Source of the DNA: Bin18 sp965200355 | GTDB lineage: Bacteria; Desulfobacterota; Binatia; Bin18 | NCBI GenBank assembly: GCA_965200355.1 | Contig: OZ241351.1 | Coordinates: forward strand, 3,534,001-3,598,000 | Reading direction: 5' to 3' | Length of the DNA: 64,000 bases | Made by a program: the position numbers and the translations under genes | Notes under the pieces: generated by a model | The model's database searches: none | Told to the model about the DNA's origin: nothing | What the model saw: the letters and a program-made list of their open reading frames with translations, nothing else | Part shown: positions 1-8,794 of the stretch, in pieces | Layout of the letters: each line of letters opens with the position of its first letter | Numbering within the stretch: position 1 is the first letter of the stretch

Positions 1-858
1 TTGCCGACCGCCACCGCAACAGCACGGTGTCGGGCCGCCATGGCGGAGGCATTTGGAGTGCCGGTGGGGTCTGTCCTGCCTATTCCGGGCAGCGAGTTAC
101 TCATCCGTCTCCTGCCGACACTGCTCAGACCTCGGCCCGGCACCCGGGTCGCCATTACCCGGCCGACCTTTGCCGACCATGCCGAGGTCTGGCGGGCGGC
201 GGGATGTCGGGTGGTCGAAACACCAGACCCCTTGGAGGCCCTTGCCTCGACCGACCTCGTCGTCCTGTGCAACCCCAATAATCCGGACGGCCGCGTCTGG
301 AACCCGGCCCGGCTTGAGGCGGCGCGGGCAACCCTGGCCAAAAGGGGCGGCTGGCTGATCGTTGACGAAGCCTATGCCGATGTCCGGCCGAACCTGTCCC
401 TGGCCACGCGAGGCGGGCGGGCCGGCCTCATTATTTTCCGCTCGTTCGGCAAGTTCTTCGGCCTGCCTGGACTCCGGCTTGGGGCGTTCATTGCCCCGCA
501 GGACACCCTGGCAATAGTCCGACAGTCCCTCGGTATCTGGAGCGTATCCGGCCCGGCGCTGGCCGCAGGGGCGCAAGCCTACCGGGACCACGGTTGGCAG
601 TCGGCCACCCGTCAGCGGCTGGTGACGGCACGTGCGTGCCTGGACGCAATTCTGCACTCGGCCGGCCTGCGCGTGGTGGGCGGCGTGGATCTCTTCCGCT
701 TTGTTGAGGTCAATAATGCCAACCGTGTCTGGCGTCACTTGGCGGGGCGTGGTATCTTTGTCCGCCGCTTTTCCTGGAGCCGCAACCGGCTGCGTATCGG
801 ACTGCCGCCCGATGCACAGGCCCGAGCCCGCCTCGCCCAGGCACTGGGCCTCCGCTGA
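1..858 (+). CDS. CobD-like threonine-phosphate decarboxylase / HisC-family aminotransferase, 5' partial
   Basis: This is a PLP-dependent fold-type I aminotransferase of the HisC/CobD group. Visible motifs are the CNPNNPDGR substrate/PLP loop near residue 91, the DEAYADV stretch (PLP Asp and Tyr) near 122, and the Schiff-base lysine in SFGKFFGLPGLRLG near 148. A C-terminal Arg-containing RIGLP segment matches the family phosphate/carboxylate site. The reading frame is open at the window edge and the N-terminal arm of about 40 residues typical of the family is missing, so the gene probably starts upstream of base 1. The neighbours (BtuB-like receptor, cobalamin riboswitch, CbiA, CobQ) favour CobD, which makes aminopropanol phosphate for the cobalamin nucleotide loop, over histidinol-phosphate aminotransferase. 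Sequence alone does not separate the two with certainty. Confidence 0.8.
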   Translation: MPTATATARCRAAMAEAFGVPVGSVLPIPGSELLIRLLPTLLRPRPGTRVAITRPTFADHAEVWRAAGCRVVETPDPLEALASTDLVVLCNPNNPDGRVWNPARLEAARATLAKRGGWLIVDEAYADVRPNLSLATRGGRAGLIIFRSFGKFFGLPGLRLGAFIAPQDTLAIVRQSLGIWSVSGPALAAGAQAYRDHGWQSATRQRLVTARACLDAILHSAGLRVVGGVDLFRFVEVNNANRVWRHLAGRGIFVRRFSWSRNRLRIGLPPDAQARARLAQALGLR

Positions 859-923
859 CTTTTCGAGTGTATCGCCGGGTCAGGTCCGACGTTTGACCGT
901 CCGAGTTCTGTGCGGTCTGCGAC

Positions 924-2927
924 TCAGAACTCCGCCCGGAACCCGGTCAGAAAAGTCGTTTCCGGGGACGAGAAGTACAGCACCTCCTGATAGTCAGCGT
1001 CAAACAGATTCATCACCTTCCCCTCCAGGGTCAGGGCCCGAATGCCCCAGCGGTCCGCGAACAGCAGATAGGACAGGGCCACATCCGCCCGCTCGTAGCC
1101 GTCATGGAGGGTGCCACCCCGTTCAGTGACATTGCCCTTGATATACAGATGAAAGTTGGCGTTCAGGCGCTCGCCGGCATAGTTCAGGGTGAAGGAAGCC
1201 ACGTGTTTAGGCCGTCGAACGAGCGGCCCGCCCTGCCTGAAGGAGCCAAACCCGTCGTTTCCGGCGTTCGCCAGCACCTGTGTTTCCAGATAGGTGTACG
1301 AGCCCCGCACCGAGAATCCGTAGGGCAAGACCGCGGATGTCCCGACTTCAAGCCCACGGCTCCGGGCCCGGTGAACGTTCATATAGTTTGGCGCGGGTGC
1401 GGGGGCGAAGGTATACGCGATCAGGTTTTTGTATTCGGTTGAAAAATACGTCAGGCTCACCTGGGTGTCGAATGAGCCCAAAGCGAAAGGCTGGTCAAGG
1501 CCGATTTCCCAACTCTTGGACTGCTCCGCCGTCAGGTCGGGATTCCCCCGAGAGAAGGCCGTGTCGATATTCTGGGAAAAACTGGCCGCCTTGATCCCCT
1601 GGCTGTAGCCACTCCGCAGTTTGGTGTCGAGACCGGGCAGAATCAGGGCGGCCGAGACCCGTGGGCTGACGTGCGTCCCATATGTAACCGCGTCATCCAA
1701 GCGGAACCCGGATGTCACGAACAGCGTCTCTTGCCACGCCAGATACAGTTGGGAGTAGAACGCCTGGGCGTTCCGACTCCCGCTCGGTCCGTTCTGTTGA
1801 GTGTAGTGTTCGTCTTCGACCGAGCCCCCAAGGGTAAGAGTCGGGGTAACGCCGAGCATGACCGGCAGGAAAAAATCGGAGGAGTAGTCGGCCGACAACC
1901 GGTACTCCCTATTGATGGTGAGGGAACCCAGGCCGTCGCAGTCGTTCCAGGTCGCCGTGTCGTCGTCGCGGCAATCGACCCCCCCGTCTTCCGGATCGCG
2001 ATAGGTGAACCATTCGTACAGCAGCCCCAGTTGGAGGTGATGTCTCCACCACGGGGTGGGCTGATAGGTGATACGTGGGCCGAGAATGAGACGCCGGTTA
2101 TCACTGGTCGCCCTGGGGTCCAGGCCATTCCCCTGTCGGTCGAGGATATCCCCACTGCTGGTGGCCACGTGAAAGCGGCTGTCGATATAGCGGAGGGTGG
2201 TCTTCAGGTGCAGCGCGTCGCTGGGGTCAAGGTCGAAGCGAGAGGCAATGGTCGTGCTGCCGTAGTCGCTATTGATCGGCAGAATGCCTCCGCTGTCAAC
2301 CCGCCCGACGGCCACGTTATAGCTATACAGGGCGGTTCCGCCGGAGATACTGAGACGCTCCTCAAAGGTGTCGGGGTTGCCGGCACGGAAACCCAGGCTT
2401 GCGCGGGCCGGCCCCTGTCCACGCGGGGTCAGGAGTTGAATGACCGCACTCATGGCGTCAGAGCCGTACAGAGCGCTCTGCGGGCCGCGCACGACCTCAA
2501 TGCGGCCAATGCCCAGGGTCGTCATATCGCCGAACTTGAAACTGCCCCCCGCCCGGTTGGCCTTCACCCCGTCAATCAGGATCATATTATGGTCCGCCTC
2601 ACCGCCCCGCGTAAAAAGCGAGGTCATCGCCCCCCGGCTGCCGGTCTGGCTGAAAGAGAAACCCGGCACCTCGCGTAATTGGTCAAACAGGTCGGTGGTC
2701 TGACGCCGTGTCATGTCTGCCTGCGTCACGACCGTTACCGCGTTGGATACCCGTGAGAGCGGCTCTTCCAGTTTTGAGGCCGTGACAATGATGGGGTCCA
2801 GCGTCGTGGTCGGCACGGTTTGCTGGGCCGGCGGTGGCTCCTCGGCCTGGGCTGGCGTGGATGGACCACCGCCCCAGACCAGAAGCGAGACGGCCAGAAC
2901 GAATACAACAGATATGGACTTTCCCAT
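924..2927 (-). CDS. TonB-dependent outer-membrane receptor, BtuB-like (vitamin B12 uptake)
   Basis: A 667-residue protein with a signal peptide (MGKSISVVFVLAVSLLVW followed by an AQA-type cleavage site), a TonB-box-like DPIIVTASKLEEP segment, a plug domain (VTQADMTRRQTTDLFDQLREV, then RGPQSALYGSDAMSAV) and a long C-terminal beta-barrel ending in Phe, as outer-membrane barrels do. The start was placed at the ATG at 2927 because it is preceded by a GAGGAGGG ribosome site and begins the signal peptide; longer forms of the frame lack both. The gene sits directly downstream of a cobalamin riboswitch on the same strand, which is the strongest evidence that the substrate is a corrinoid. Expression should fall when cobalamin is plentiful. 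The plug and barrel alone would only support a generic TonB receptor of the BtuB/vitamin B12 class. Confidence 0.9.
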   Translation of the reverse strand: MGKSISVVFVLAVSLLVWGGGPSTPAQAEEPPPAQQTVPTTTLDPIIVTASKLEEPLSRVSNAVTVVTQADMTRRQTTDLFDQLREVPGFSFSQTGSRGAMTSLFTRGGEADHNMILIDGVKANRAGGSFKFGDMTTLGIGRIEVVRGPQSALYGSDAMSAVIQLLTPRGQGPARASLGFRAGNPDTFEERLSISGGTALYSYNVAVGRVDSGGILPINSDYGSTTIASRFDLDPSDALHLKTTLRYIDSRFHVATSSGDILDRQGNGLDPRATSDNRRLILGPRITYQPTPWWRHHLQLGLLYEWFTYRDPEDGGVDCRDDDTATWNDCDGLGSLTINREYRLSADYSSDFFLPVMLGVTPTLTLGGSVEDEHYTQQNGPSGSRNAQAFYSQLYLAWQETLFVTSGFRLDDAVTYGTHVSPRVSAALILPGLDTKLRSGYSQGIKAASFSQNIDTAFSRGNPDLTAEQSKSWEIGLDQPFALGSFDTQVSLTYFSTEYKNLIAYTFAPAPAPNYMNVHRARSRGLEVGTSAVLPYGFSVRGSYTYLETQVLANAGNDGFGSFRQGGPLVRRPKHVASFTLNYAGERLNANFHLYIKGNVTERGGTLHDGYERADVALSYLLFADRWGIRALTLEGKVMNLFDADYQEVLYFSSPETTFLTGFRAEF

Positions 2928-3067
2928 CTTCCCTCCTCGGGGAAGCCTTCCTGCGCGAGAGAAGGGGTGGGTTGCTGAAAGCCGCCCGGAGCGGGTCGGC
3001 GGCAAGCTCCGTGTCCAGACTCAGGACACACGGCCACCCTTCTCCCTCCACGGAGAGGCCGGTTCAT

Positions 3068-3245
3068 GGCTTCAGGCAGGTTTCCTGGCTTAGGGGTTCA
3101 AGGGTTCACACCCTCGCGCCTGTCAGCGGCCTTCCCACCAGAGTGCACCGGCAGTGGCATTGTCGCGACAGGCTCCCCCATCACAGTGGCGGGACCGCGC
3201 CGGCTTTGCACCGACTTCCCTTTTTCACCCTGGATAGGCACCTCA
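3068..3245 (-). promoter_or_regulatory. Cobalamin (AdoCbl) riboswitch
   Basis: Read on the minus strand, the leader runs GAGGTGCC, then AGGGAA, GGTGCAAAGCCGGCGCGGTC, CCGCCACTGT (the conserved B12-box-like core), GTGGGAAGGC, and ends with CCAGGAAACCTGCC. These are the conserved blocks of the Rfam cobalamin riboswitch in the right order and spacing. It lies about 140 bases upstream of the BtuB-like start at 2927 and so controls that receptor. CbiA, which lies upstream on the same strand, is not covered by it. Confidence 0.95.
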
Positions 3246-3262
3246 AGCACGGTTCGGGTCCG

Positions 3263-3291
3263 TTGGTACCGGAGGCCCTGGCTATTGTCAA
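3263..3291 (-). promoter_or_regulatory. Candidate sigma-70 promoter upstream of the riboswitch
   Basis: On the minus strand a perfect TTGACA (3286-3291) is followed after 17 bases by TACCAA (3263-3268), a weak -10. Transcription from it would begin just before the riboswitch at 3245. The -35 is convincing, the -10 is not. Confidence 0.4.
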
Positions 3292-3321
3292 GCACGACGC
3301 CAAACGCCGGGGCGCTCTGGC

Positions 3322-4683
3322 TCAGGCGGAAGCCAGACGAATAAGCTGCTGGGCAAAGGTCGGATTACTGCCGAAGTGCAGATGGATATAGCTCGCCAGG
3401 CAGCGCTTATACACATAGCCTTCGGGCCGAGCCACCCCTGCGGCCGGCTGGCGGACCTGATACAGCGTCCGGGTCTGCTCGACAGGCGGGGCCGGCACCA
3501 GTTCCGAGTAGCGAAACTCGTGCCCGCGCACTCGCATGGCGGGCAACAGGCCATTGGTCGGCGGAATCGTCACCTCTGCGTATCCCAGCGCACTCAGGCG
3601 TGACCGCAGGTGCGCAAAAGTAGGATAGACGCCAACCATGGGAAAGTCGTGGCCCTCAGTGTCCCGGATGCCTTGGGTCAGATACATCAACCCGCCACAC
3701 TCGGCGTACACCGTGCTCCCGGCCTGGATAAAGTCTTTCATCTCCTGACGCATGGTCGTGTTGGCGGCTAAGGCCCGAGCGTGGACTTCAGGATAGCCAC
3801 CCCCCAGGTAGAGGCCGTGCAAATGCTGAGGGAGATGCCGTTCGTGGAGCGGACTGAAGAACACGAGTGTGGCCCCTGCGTGTTCCAAGAGTTCCAGATT
3901 GTCGGGATAGTAAAAACAGAAGGCTTCGTCCCGGGCGATACCAAAACGAACAGGCGAGTCCGGCAACGAGGCCGGCTGGGGCTGAGGAGGGGAGGAGGGG
4001 GGAACGGTACTCAGACGCAGGAGCGCTGACAGGTCGAGATGGTCTTCGACCACCCCAGCCAAGTGAGCGAGATGTCCGGCAGATAAGGCTTGCTCTTGTC
4101 TAGTGACCAGTCCTAAGTGGCGTTCGGGGAGGGCGAGCGTCTCGTCGGCCAGGAGTCCGCCGAGTACGCTGATATTGGGAACGGCGCGGACGGCTTCTTC
4201 GAGATAACGTAGATGGCCCGGCCCACCGATCTTGTTAAAGATCACGCCGGCAATATGCAGGTCGGGATCAAAATGCTGAAATCCGTGCACAACGGCCGCC
4301 ACACTGCGCGCCATGGCTGACGCATCAACCACCAGAAAGACCGGCAGCCCCAGCCATTTTGCCATTTCTGCCGTACTGCCGGCTTCGCTCTGGCCGTCAG
4401 AGCCGTCAAAGAGGCCCATCATCCCCTCCACAAGGCCAACATCGTGGCCGTGCAGACTCCGGTGAAAAACAGCGGTGTTGTATGGGCGCGACAACATCCA
4501 GCCATCGAGATTTCTGGACGGCACCCCAGCCACCGCGGTGTGGTGGCCTGGGTCAATAAAATCTGGGCCGATCTTAAAGGGCTGGACGGACAAGCCGCGT
4601 TTTCGTAAAGCGGCCAGCACGCCGAGCGTCAGGGTGGTTTTCCCAACACCGCTGTGCGTGCCAGCCATAACGAATCCGTGCAT
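3322..4683 (-). CDS. cbiA: Cobyrinate a,c-diamide synthase (CbiA/CobB)
   Basis: A 453-residue glutamine amidotransferase that amidates the a and c side chains of the corrin ring using ATP and glutamine. The N-terminus has the P-loop GTHSGVGKTT (about residue 9), followed by KIGPDFIDPGHH typical of CbiA. The C-terminal half is the class I glutaminase-like domain, with LYLGGGYPEVHA and the nucleophile region YAECGGLMYLTQ, and a late HEFRYSE block with a downstream HLHFGSNP His. The start at 4683 follows a GGGAGGGAGAG ribosome site and leads straight into the P-loop domain; the open frame extends 54 codons further upstream without family similarity. It is divergently arranged to the NUDIX gene at 4758, with a 74-base shared region between them. 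Together with CobQ and CobD it shows late-stage corrin assembly capacity. Confidence 0.95.
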   Translation of the reverse strand: MHGFVMAGTHSGVGKTTLTLGVLAALRKRGLSVQPFKIGPDFIDPGHHTAVAGVPSRNLDGWMLSRPYNTAVFHRSLHGHDVGLVEGMMGLFDGSDGQSEAGSTAEMAKWLGLPVFLVVDASAMARSVAAVVHGFQHFDPDLHIAGVIFNKIGGPGHLRYLEEAVRAVPNISVLGGLLADETLALPERHLGLVTRQEQALSAGHLAHLAGVVEDHLDLSALLRLSTVPPSSPPQPQPASLPDSPVRFGIARDEAFCFYYPDNLELLEHAGATLVFFSPLHERHLPQHLHGLYLGGGYPEVHARALAANTTMRQEMKDFIQAGSTVYAECGGLMYLTQGIRDTEGHDFPMVGVYPTFAHLRSRLSALGYAEVTIPPTNGLLPAMRVRGHEFRYSELVPAPPVEQTRTLYQVRQPAAGVARPEGYVYKRCLASYIHLHFGSNPTFAQQLIRLASA

Positions 4684-4757
4684 CTCTCCCTCCCTTATGC
4701 GTGCATCATAGGAGATTCCCTTGCAATCTGCGAATGGCCTCGGCATCATGATTGCCC

Positions 4758-5186
4758 ATGTCTTTGCAAGACTCCCCTCCTCCAGGCACGGTTGAAGGAC
4801 ACAAGGCCGGGGTGGTGGCGTATCGTCAAGAGTCGGACGGTACATATGCCGTCCTGATGATTACCGCCCGGCGGCAGCGCGACGCCTGGATTTTCCCAGT
4901 TGGGACGGTTGACCCAGGCGAAACCCTGGAGCACGCCGCGGCCCGCGAGTGTATGGAAGAGAGCGGCTATACGGTGCGGACCGGGCCGCTCCTGAAAACG
5001 CTCAACCTTGCCCACAAAAGCGGTCTGCGCCGCTTTTCGTTTTTTGCCGCCCAGGTCACAGGCGAGGTGGACGAGTATGAAACCGACCGCCGCCGGCGCT
5101 GGGTGCCGCTGGCCCAACTCGTCGAGACCGTCAGCGAGGTGTTCGCCCCGGTCGCGCGGGCCGCTGTGGCCTATCTGTCCGCCTAG
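4758..5186 (+). CDS. NUDIX hydrolase (DIPP/Ap4A-type)
   Basis: A 142-residue protein containing a full NUDIX box: G-TVDPG-E-TLEHAAA-RE-CMEESGY, matching GX5EX7REUXEEXGU. The preceding AYRQESDGTYAVLMITARR and DAWIFPVG strands resemble diphosphoinositol-polyphosphate / diadenosine-polyphosphate hydrolases. The start ATG at 4758 was chosen over an in-frame TTG six bases earlier. The stop is 19 bases before the CobQ start, so the two are probably cotranscribed. A role in the cobalamin pathway (for example nucleotide sanitation) is possible but not shown; its substrate cannot be read from sequence. Confidence 0.85.
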   Translation: MSLQDSPPPGTVEGHKAGVVAYRQESDGTYAVLMITARRQRDAWIFPVGTVDPGETLEHAAARECMEESGYTVRTGPLLKTLNLAHKSGLRRFSFFAAQVTGEVDEYETDRRRRWVPLAQLVETVSEVFAPVARAAVAYLSA

Positions 5187-5205
5187 CTCGTCAGACGGGG
5201 CCGCC

Positions 5206-6702
5206 ATGAGCGCACGGGTCCTCATGATCCAGGGAACCGGCTCCGACGTCGGGAAGTCCATTATCGTTGCGGGATTGTGTCGCCTGGCCAGACAACGGGG
5301 CTGGCGGGTTGCGCCCTTCAAGCCACAGAATATGTCGAATAACGCGGCCGCCTGTGCGGCTGGCGGAGAGATTGGCCGGGCGCAGGCCCTCCAGGCCCGT
5401 GCCGCTGGGCTCGAACCGCACCCGGATTTCAATCCCGTGCTGTTAAAGCCCCAGACCGACCGGGGAGCACAGGTCGTCGTCCACGGCAAACCGGTTGGCC
5501 TGCTGAACGCCGCAGACTATACCACCGGGCGCGCCGGCCTGCTGACGGCTGTCATGCAGAGTTTCTCCCGTCTCGTCGCGGCCTCCGACCTTGTTATTGT
5601 CGAAGGGGCCGGGAGCCCGGCTGAGGTCAACCTGCGGACCGGCGATATTGCGAATATGGGGTTTGCGCTCGCCGCCGGCGTGCCCGTCTGCCTTGTTGGC
5701 GATATTGACCGTGGGGGGGTCATCGCCGCCCTGGTCGGGACCCAGAGCGTGTTGGAGCCCGAGGATAGCCGGCTCATCGTCGGGTTTGTGGTCAACAAGT
5801 TTCGGGGCGACCCAACCCTGTTTGAACCAGGCGTGGCCGTGATTGAGCGGCGCACGGGCTGGCCCTGCTTTGGCGTCGTCCCGTGGATGCCGGCCGCGAC
5901 CCGCCTGCCGGCGGAAGACGCGGTGTCGCTCTCGCTCGGGCGCAGCCCGCGCGCGGATTGCCTGCGCATCGCCGCCCCCCTGCTGTCCCGCCTGGCGAAC
6001 TTCGACGATGCTGACCCGCTCCGGTTTGAACCACAGGTAGATTTCACCTTTGTCCCCCCCGGTCAGCCGATTCCGCGTGACGTGGATGTGGTGATCCTGT
6101 TTGGCACCAAATCGACCACCGGCGACCTGGACTTCCTGCGCGCCCAGGGCTGGGACCACGACGTGCTCGCCCATGCCAGAGCGGGCGGCCGCGTCCTGGG
6201 GGTGTGTGGCGGCTTCCAGATGTTGGGCCGTCATATCCACGACCCAGCAGGCGCGGACGGTCCGGCTGGAACTCGGCCTGGGCTCGGCCTGCTTGCGCTC
6301 GAGACGCGCATGGCCGGTGAAAAAACCGTTCGTCCGGCCCGCGGCCGTTGCGCCCTGAGTGGGGTGTCTGTCACGGGCTATGAAATTCACACCGGCCAAT
6401 CAGACGGACCCGCCCTGGCCCGCCCCATGTTTCAACTCGGAACCGGCCCGGACGGCGCGCGGAGCCCAGACGGGCTGATTGAGGGGACGTATTTACACGG
6501 GCTGTTCGGGAACGATGCCTACCGGCACGCTTGGCTGAGCCGCATCCGCGCCACAACCGCGGCAACGCTCCGCTACGAGTCCAGTGTTGAGGCCGCCCTG
6601 GACGACGTGGCGGCCGCCCTGGCGGCCACCCTGGATACGGACGCGCTGTTCTCAGCGGCGCGCCAGCCCCGCTATACGGAGCCGGAGATTCAGAGACCGT
6701 AG
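5206..6702 (+). CDS. cobQ: Cobyric acid synthase (CobQ/CbiP)
   Basis: A 498-residue amidotransferase that amidates four corrin side chains (b, d, e, g) of adenosylcobyrinate a,c-diamide. The N-terminal ATP domain has QGTGSDVGKS (P-loop) and the family signature FKPQNMSNNA, followed by GGEIGRAQALQARAAG. GDIDRGGVIAA lies near residue 168. The glutaminase half has the nucleophile in GVCGGFQMLG (about 335) and ends with GTYLHGLFGND, where the His is catalytic. The start at 5206 leads directly into MSARVLMIQGTGSDVGK; the open frame continues upstream into the NUDIX gene in another frame and is not coding there. The 3' end overlaps the converging amidohydrolase by 13 bases. Confidence 0.95.
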   Translation: MSARVLMIQGTGSDVGKSIIVAGLCRLARQRGWRVAPFKPQNMSNNAAACAAGGEIGRAQALQARAAGLEPHPDFNPVLLKPQTDRGAQVVVHGKPVGLLNAADYTTGRAGLLTAVMQSFSRLVAASDLVIVEGAGSPAEVNLRTGDIANMGFALAAGVPVCLVGDIDRGGVIAALVGTQSVLEPEDSRLIVGFVVNKFRGDPTLFEPGVAVIERRTGWPCFGVVPWMPAATRLPAEDAVSLSLGRSPRADCLRIAAPLLSRLANFDDADPLRFEPQVDFTFVPPGQPIPRDVDVVILFGTKSTTGDLDFLRAQGWDHDVLAHARAGGRVLGVCGGFQMLGRHIHDPAGADGPAGTRPGLGLLALETRMAGEKTVRPARGRCALSGVSVTGYEIHTGQSDGPALARPMFQLGTGPDGARSPDGLIEGTYLHGLFGNDAYRHAWLSRIRATTAATLRYESSVEAALDDVAAALAATLDTDALFSAARQPRYTEPEIQRP

Positions 6703-7823
6703 ACCTGGGCGGCGCTATCCCCAAGCAGATTATGCCGCGCGGTCTCTGACAGCGGCGCGACCAGCTCTTCCAACTCTTCCATATAGTTTCCAGGGTGATC
6801 GAAGTGGGGGTAATCGGTTGCCCAGAAGAAACGGTCATTGCCTACATACTCAATGATATGGGCCAGCGCCCGCTCGTCCGGGTCTCCAGAAATCCAGCAC
6901 TGGCGCTTAAAATAGACGCTGGGTTTTTCCTTGAGCGGCACATTATCGCCCAGGCTGGTTTCATACGTTGTATCCATCCGGTCCAGGGCCGCGCCTATCC
7001 AGCCCGCGCCGGACTCCAGCAGAATGACTTTGATCTGGGGAAAGCGGTCGAACAGCCCCCATTGAAACATGCCGTAGAGCGCCTGCTGAGGGCCCTGCAT
7101 CCCGAGTGCGTTTTGCATCCAGCGCGCACTCTTCATGCCATTGAAACGCTGATAGGTCCGAATTTTGGGATGTTCGGCCATGGGGTGGATGGCGACCGGC
7201 ACCTGGAGTTCCTGGGCTTTTGCCCAAAAGATATCGTGGTCGGGATGGGCGTGCGGAGTACGGGTCAGCGTATAGGGCGCGAGAAAAGCGCCTTTGGCTC
7301 CGGCGCGCACCGCGCGTTCGAGTTCGGCTGCGGCCGCGGTCGGGTCGGCCAGCGAAATATGGGCAATGGCAATCAAGCGACCGTCCGAGTCGGAACAGAA
7401 ATCACAGATCCAGCGGTTGTACGCCTTGGCATACGCCAGGGACAGGGCGGCGTCCTCAAGCTCGCACTCCCAGGTGAGGCCCAGGCTGGGATATAAAATC
7501 GCTTTGGCAATGCCTTCCTGGTCCAGGAGCGCCACCCGCTCCTTTGGATCCATAGAGCCAAAGGGCGCGCTACCGGGGTAGGCTTGCTCCATCATTCGTT
7601 CGATTTCTTTGGTTCCCTTGCCCATGCCGCCCAAGCCGGTCAGGACGCGCACGTCAAAAAACCGAGACGGCTGGCCGTTCATTTCCAGGACTTCGCGTCC
7701 CTCAAGCGTCCGAATGCGGAGCGCTCGGTCCCGATAGGCGGGATCAATATACCGCTCCCAGGCATCCGCGGGTTCAAGGATGTGGCCGTCCGCGTCAATG
7801 ATATTGTGATAGTCGAGCGCCAT
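6690..7823 (-). CDS. Amidohydrolase family 2 (metal-dependent TIM-barrel hydrolase/decarboxylase)
   Basis: A 377-residue protein of the Amidohydro_2 (ACMSD-like) superfamily. It begins with IIDADGHILEP, where the DxH takes the place of the metal-binding HxH of other amidohydrolases. Further family markers are PVAIHPMAEHP (metal His), the conserved LLESGAGWIGAALDRMD block near residue 270, and FFWATDYPHFDHPG near the C-terminus, with the metal Asp in TDYPH. Relatives act as decarboxylases or hydrolases of aromatic or cyclic acids in degradative pathways. The start at 7823 follows GAGGAGAAGACAGC. It stands alone between CobQ (converging) and RsmI (same strand). The substrate is unknown. Confidence 0.85.
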   Translation of the reverse strand: MALDYHNIIDADGHILEPADAWERYIDPAYRDRALRIRTLEGREVLEMNGQPSRFFDVRVLTGLGGMGKGTKEIERMMEQAYPGSAPFGSMDPKERVALLDQEGIAKAILYPSLGLTWECELEDAALSLAYAKAYNRWICDFCSDSDGRLIAIAHISLADPTAAAAELERAVRAGAKGAFLAPYTLTRTPHAHPDHDIFWAKAQELQVPVAIHPMAEHPKIRTYQRFNGMKSARWMQNALGMQGPQQALYGMFQWGLFDRFPQIKVILLESGAGWIGAALDRMDTTYETSLGDNVPLKEKPSVYFKRQCWISGDPDERALAHIIEYVGNDRFFWATDYPHFDHPGNYMEELEELVAPLSETARHNLLGDSAAQVYGL

Positions 7824-7915
7824 GCTGTCTTCTCCTCTTGTTACGTTTCTCTTTTCCTACCAATTTCCGGCGGCTCTATCCACTCATCCGCGGCGTGGCA
7901 GCCGACCGCCTACTT

Positions 7916-8794
7916 TCAACTGTGGTTATCAAGCCCTGAGCCGGCTTTTATCCTGACGCCCAGCGTATAGGCGTCTCGTTTGGGGATATGGCATACCTCG
8001 CTCACCACGCTTGCGGCCGCTTTGACGCTGGTCCCGTCCGCCAGTATCTGCTGCATCAGTTCGGCTGCGGATTGTGCTGGAGCGCCCTTGTCCTTGCCGT
8101 CCCAGCCCTCAACCACGAGCGCGACTTCGCCTTTGACCGCTCGGTTGTGGAACGCGCGGCAAACCGCACTGATGGGTCCGCGCAGGATTTCCTCGAACTG
8201 TTTGGTCAGCTCTCGACCAACGACAACGCGCCGGTCTCCAAAAATACGGGCAAGGTCGGCCAAAGTGCTCAACAGACGGTGCGGCGATTCATAAAAAACG
8301 AGAGTCCGCTGCTCGTGGCAGAGCCCGTGTAAGGCTTTTTGGCGCTGTCCCGGCTTTGCCGGCAGAAACCCTTCAAAAGCGAAACGGTCGGTTGGCAGAC
8401 CGCCCACACTCATTAACGCGGTCAGCATGGACGGGCCGGGAATAGGCACGACCGGGATATCAGCTTCGGCGGCGCTTTTGACCAAACGATAGCCGGGGTC
8501 GGAGATGCACGGGGTGCCGGCGTCACTGACCAGTGCGATGTTTCGGCCGGCCAATAACGTTTCAATGAGGGCCGGCGCTTTGGTTGAGGCGCTGTGGTCG
8601 TGATAGCTCGTCAGTGGAGTCGCAATATCGTAGTGCCTCAGCAGCTTGCGTGTATGGCGCGTATCTTCTGCGGCAATCAGGGCGACGGCTTTGAGGATAC
8701 GCAACGCCCGGAGGGTGATGTCTTCCAGGTTGCCTATCGGCGTCGCAACAATGTAGAGCGTACCGGCCACGTCAGCGGCCCCAGTCGCGGGCAT
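7916..8794 (-). CDS. rsmI: 16S rRNA 2'-O-ribose C1402 methyltransferase RsmI
   Basis: A 292-residue SAM-dependent tetrapyrrole-methylase-fold enzyme that methylates the ribose of C1402 in 16S rRNA. Diagnostic stretches are TLYIVATPIGNLEDIT (residues about 12-27), AEDTRHTRKLL, SDAGTPCISDPG and the PIPGPSMLTALMSVGG loop, then FEGFLPAKPGQR and YESPHRL. The open frame extends about 60 codons upstream into the NadE gene without family similarity, so the ATG at 8794 was chosen. That start lies within the last 23 bases of nadE on the same strand, implying translational coupling. Confidence 0.93.
   Translation of the reverse strand: MPATGAADVAGTLYIVATPIGNLEDITLRALRILKAVALIAAEDTRHTRKLLRHYDIATPLTSYHDHSASTKAPALIETLLAGRNIALVSDAGTPCISDPGYRLVKSAAEADIPVVPIPGPSMLTALMSVGGLPTDRFAFEGFLPAKPGQRQKALHGLCHEQRTLVFYESPHRLLSTLADLARIFGDRRVVVGRELTKQFEEILRGPISAVCRAFHNRAVKGEVALVVEGWDGKDKGAPAQSAAELMQQILADGTSVKAAASVVSEVCHIPKRDAYTLGVRIKAGSGLDNHS

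Noticed and set aside
1671..2678. A 335-codon plus-strand open frame opposite the TonB receptor
   Set aside because: It is antisense to a clear beta-barrel gene, has no ribosome site and no recognisable domain; such long antisense frames are common in GC-rich DNA.
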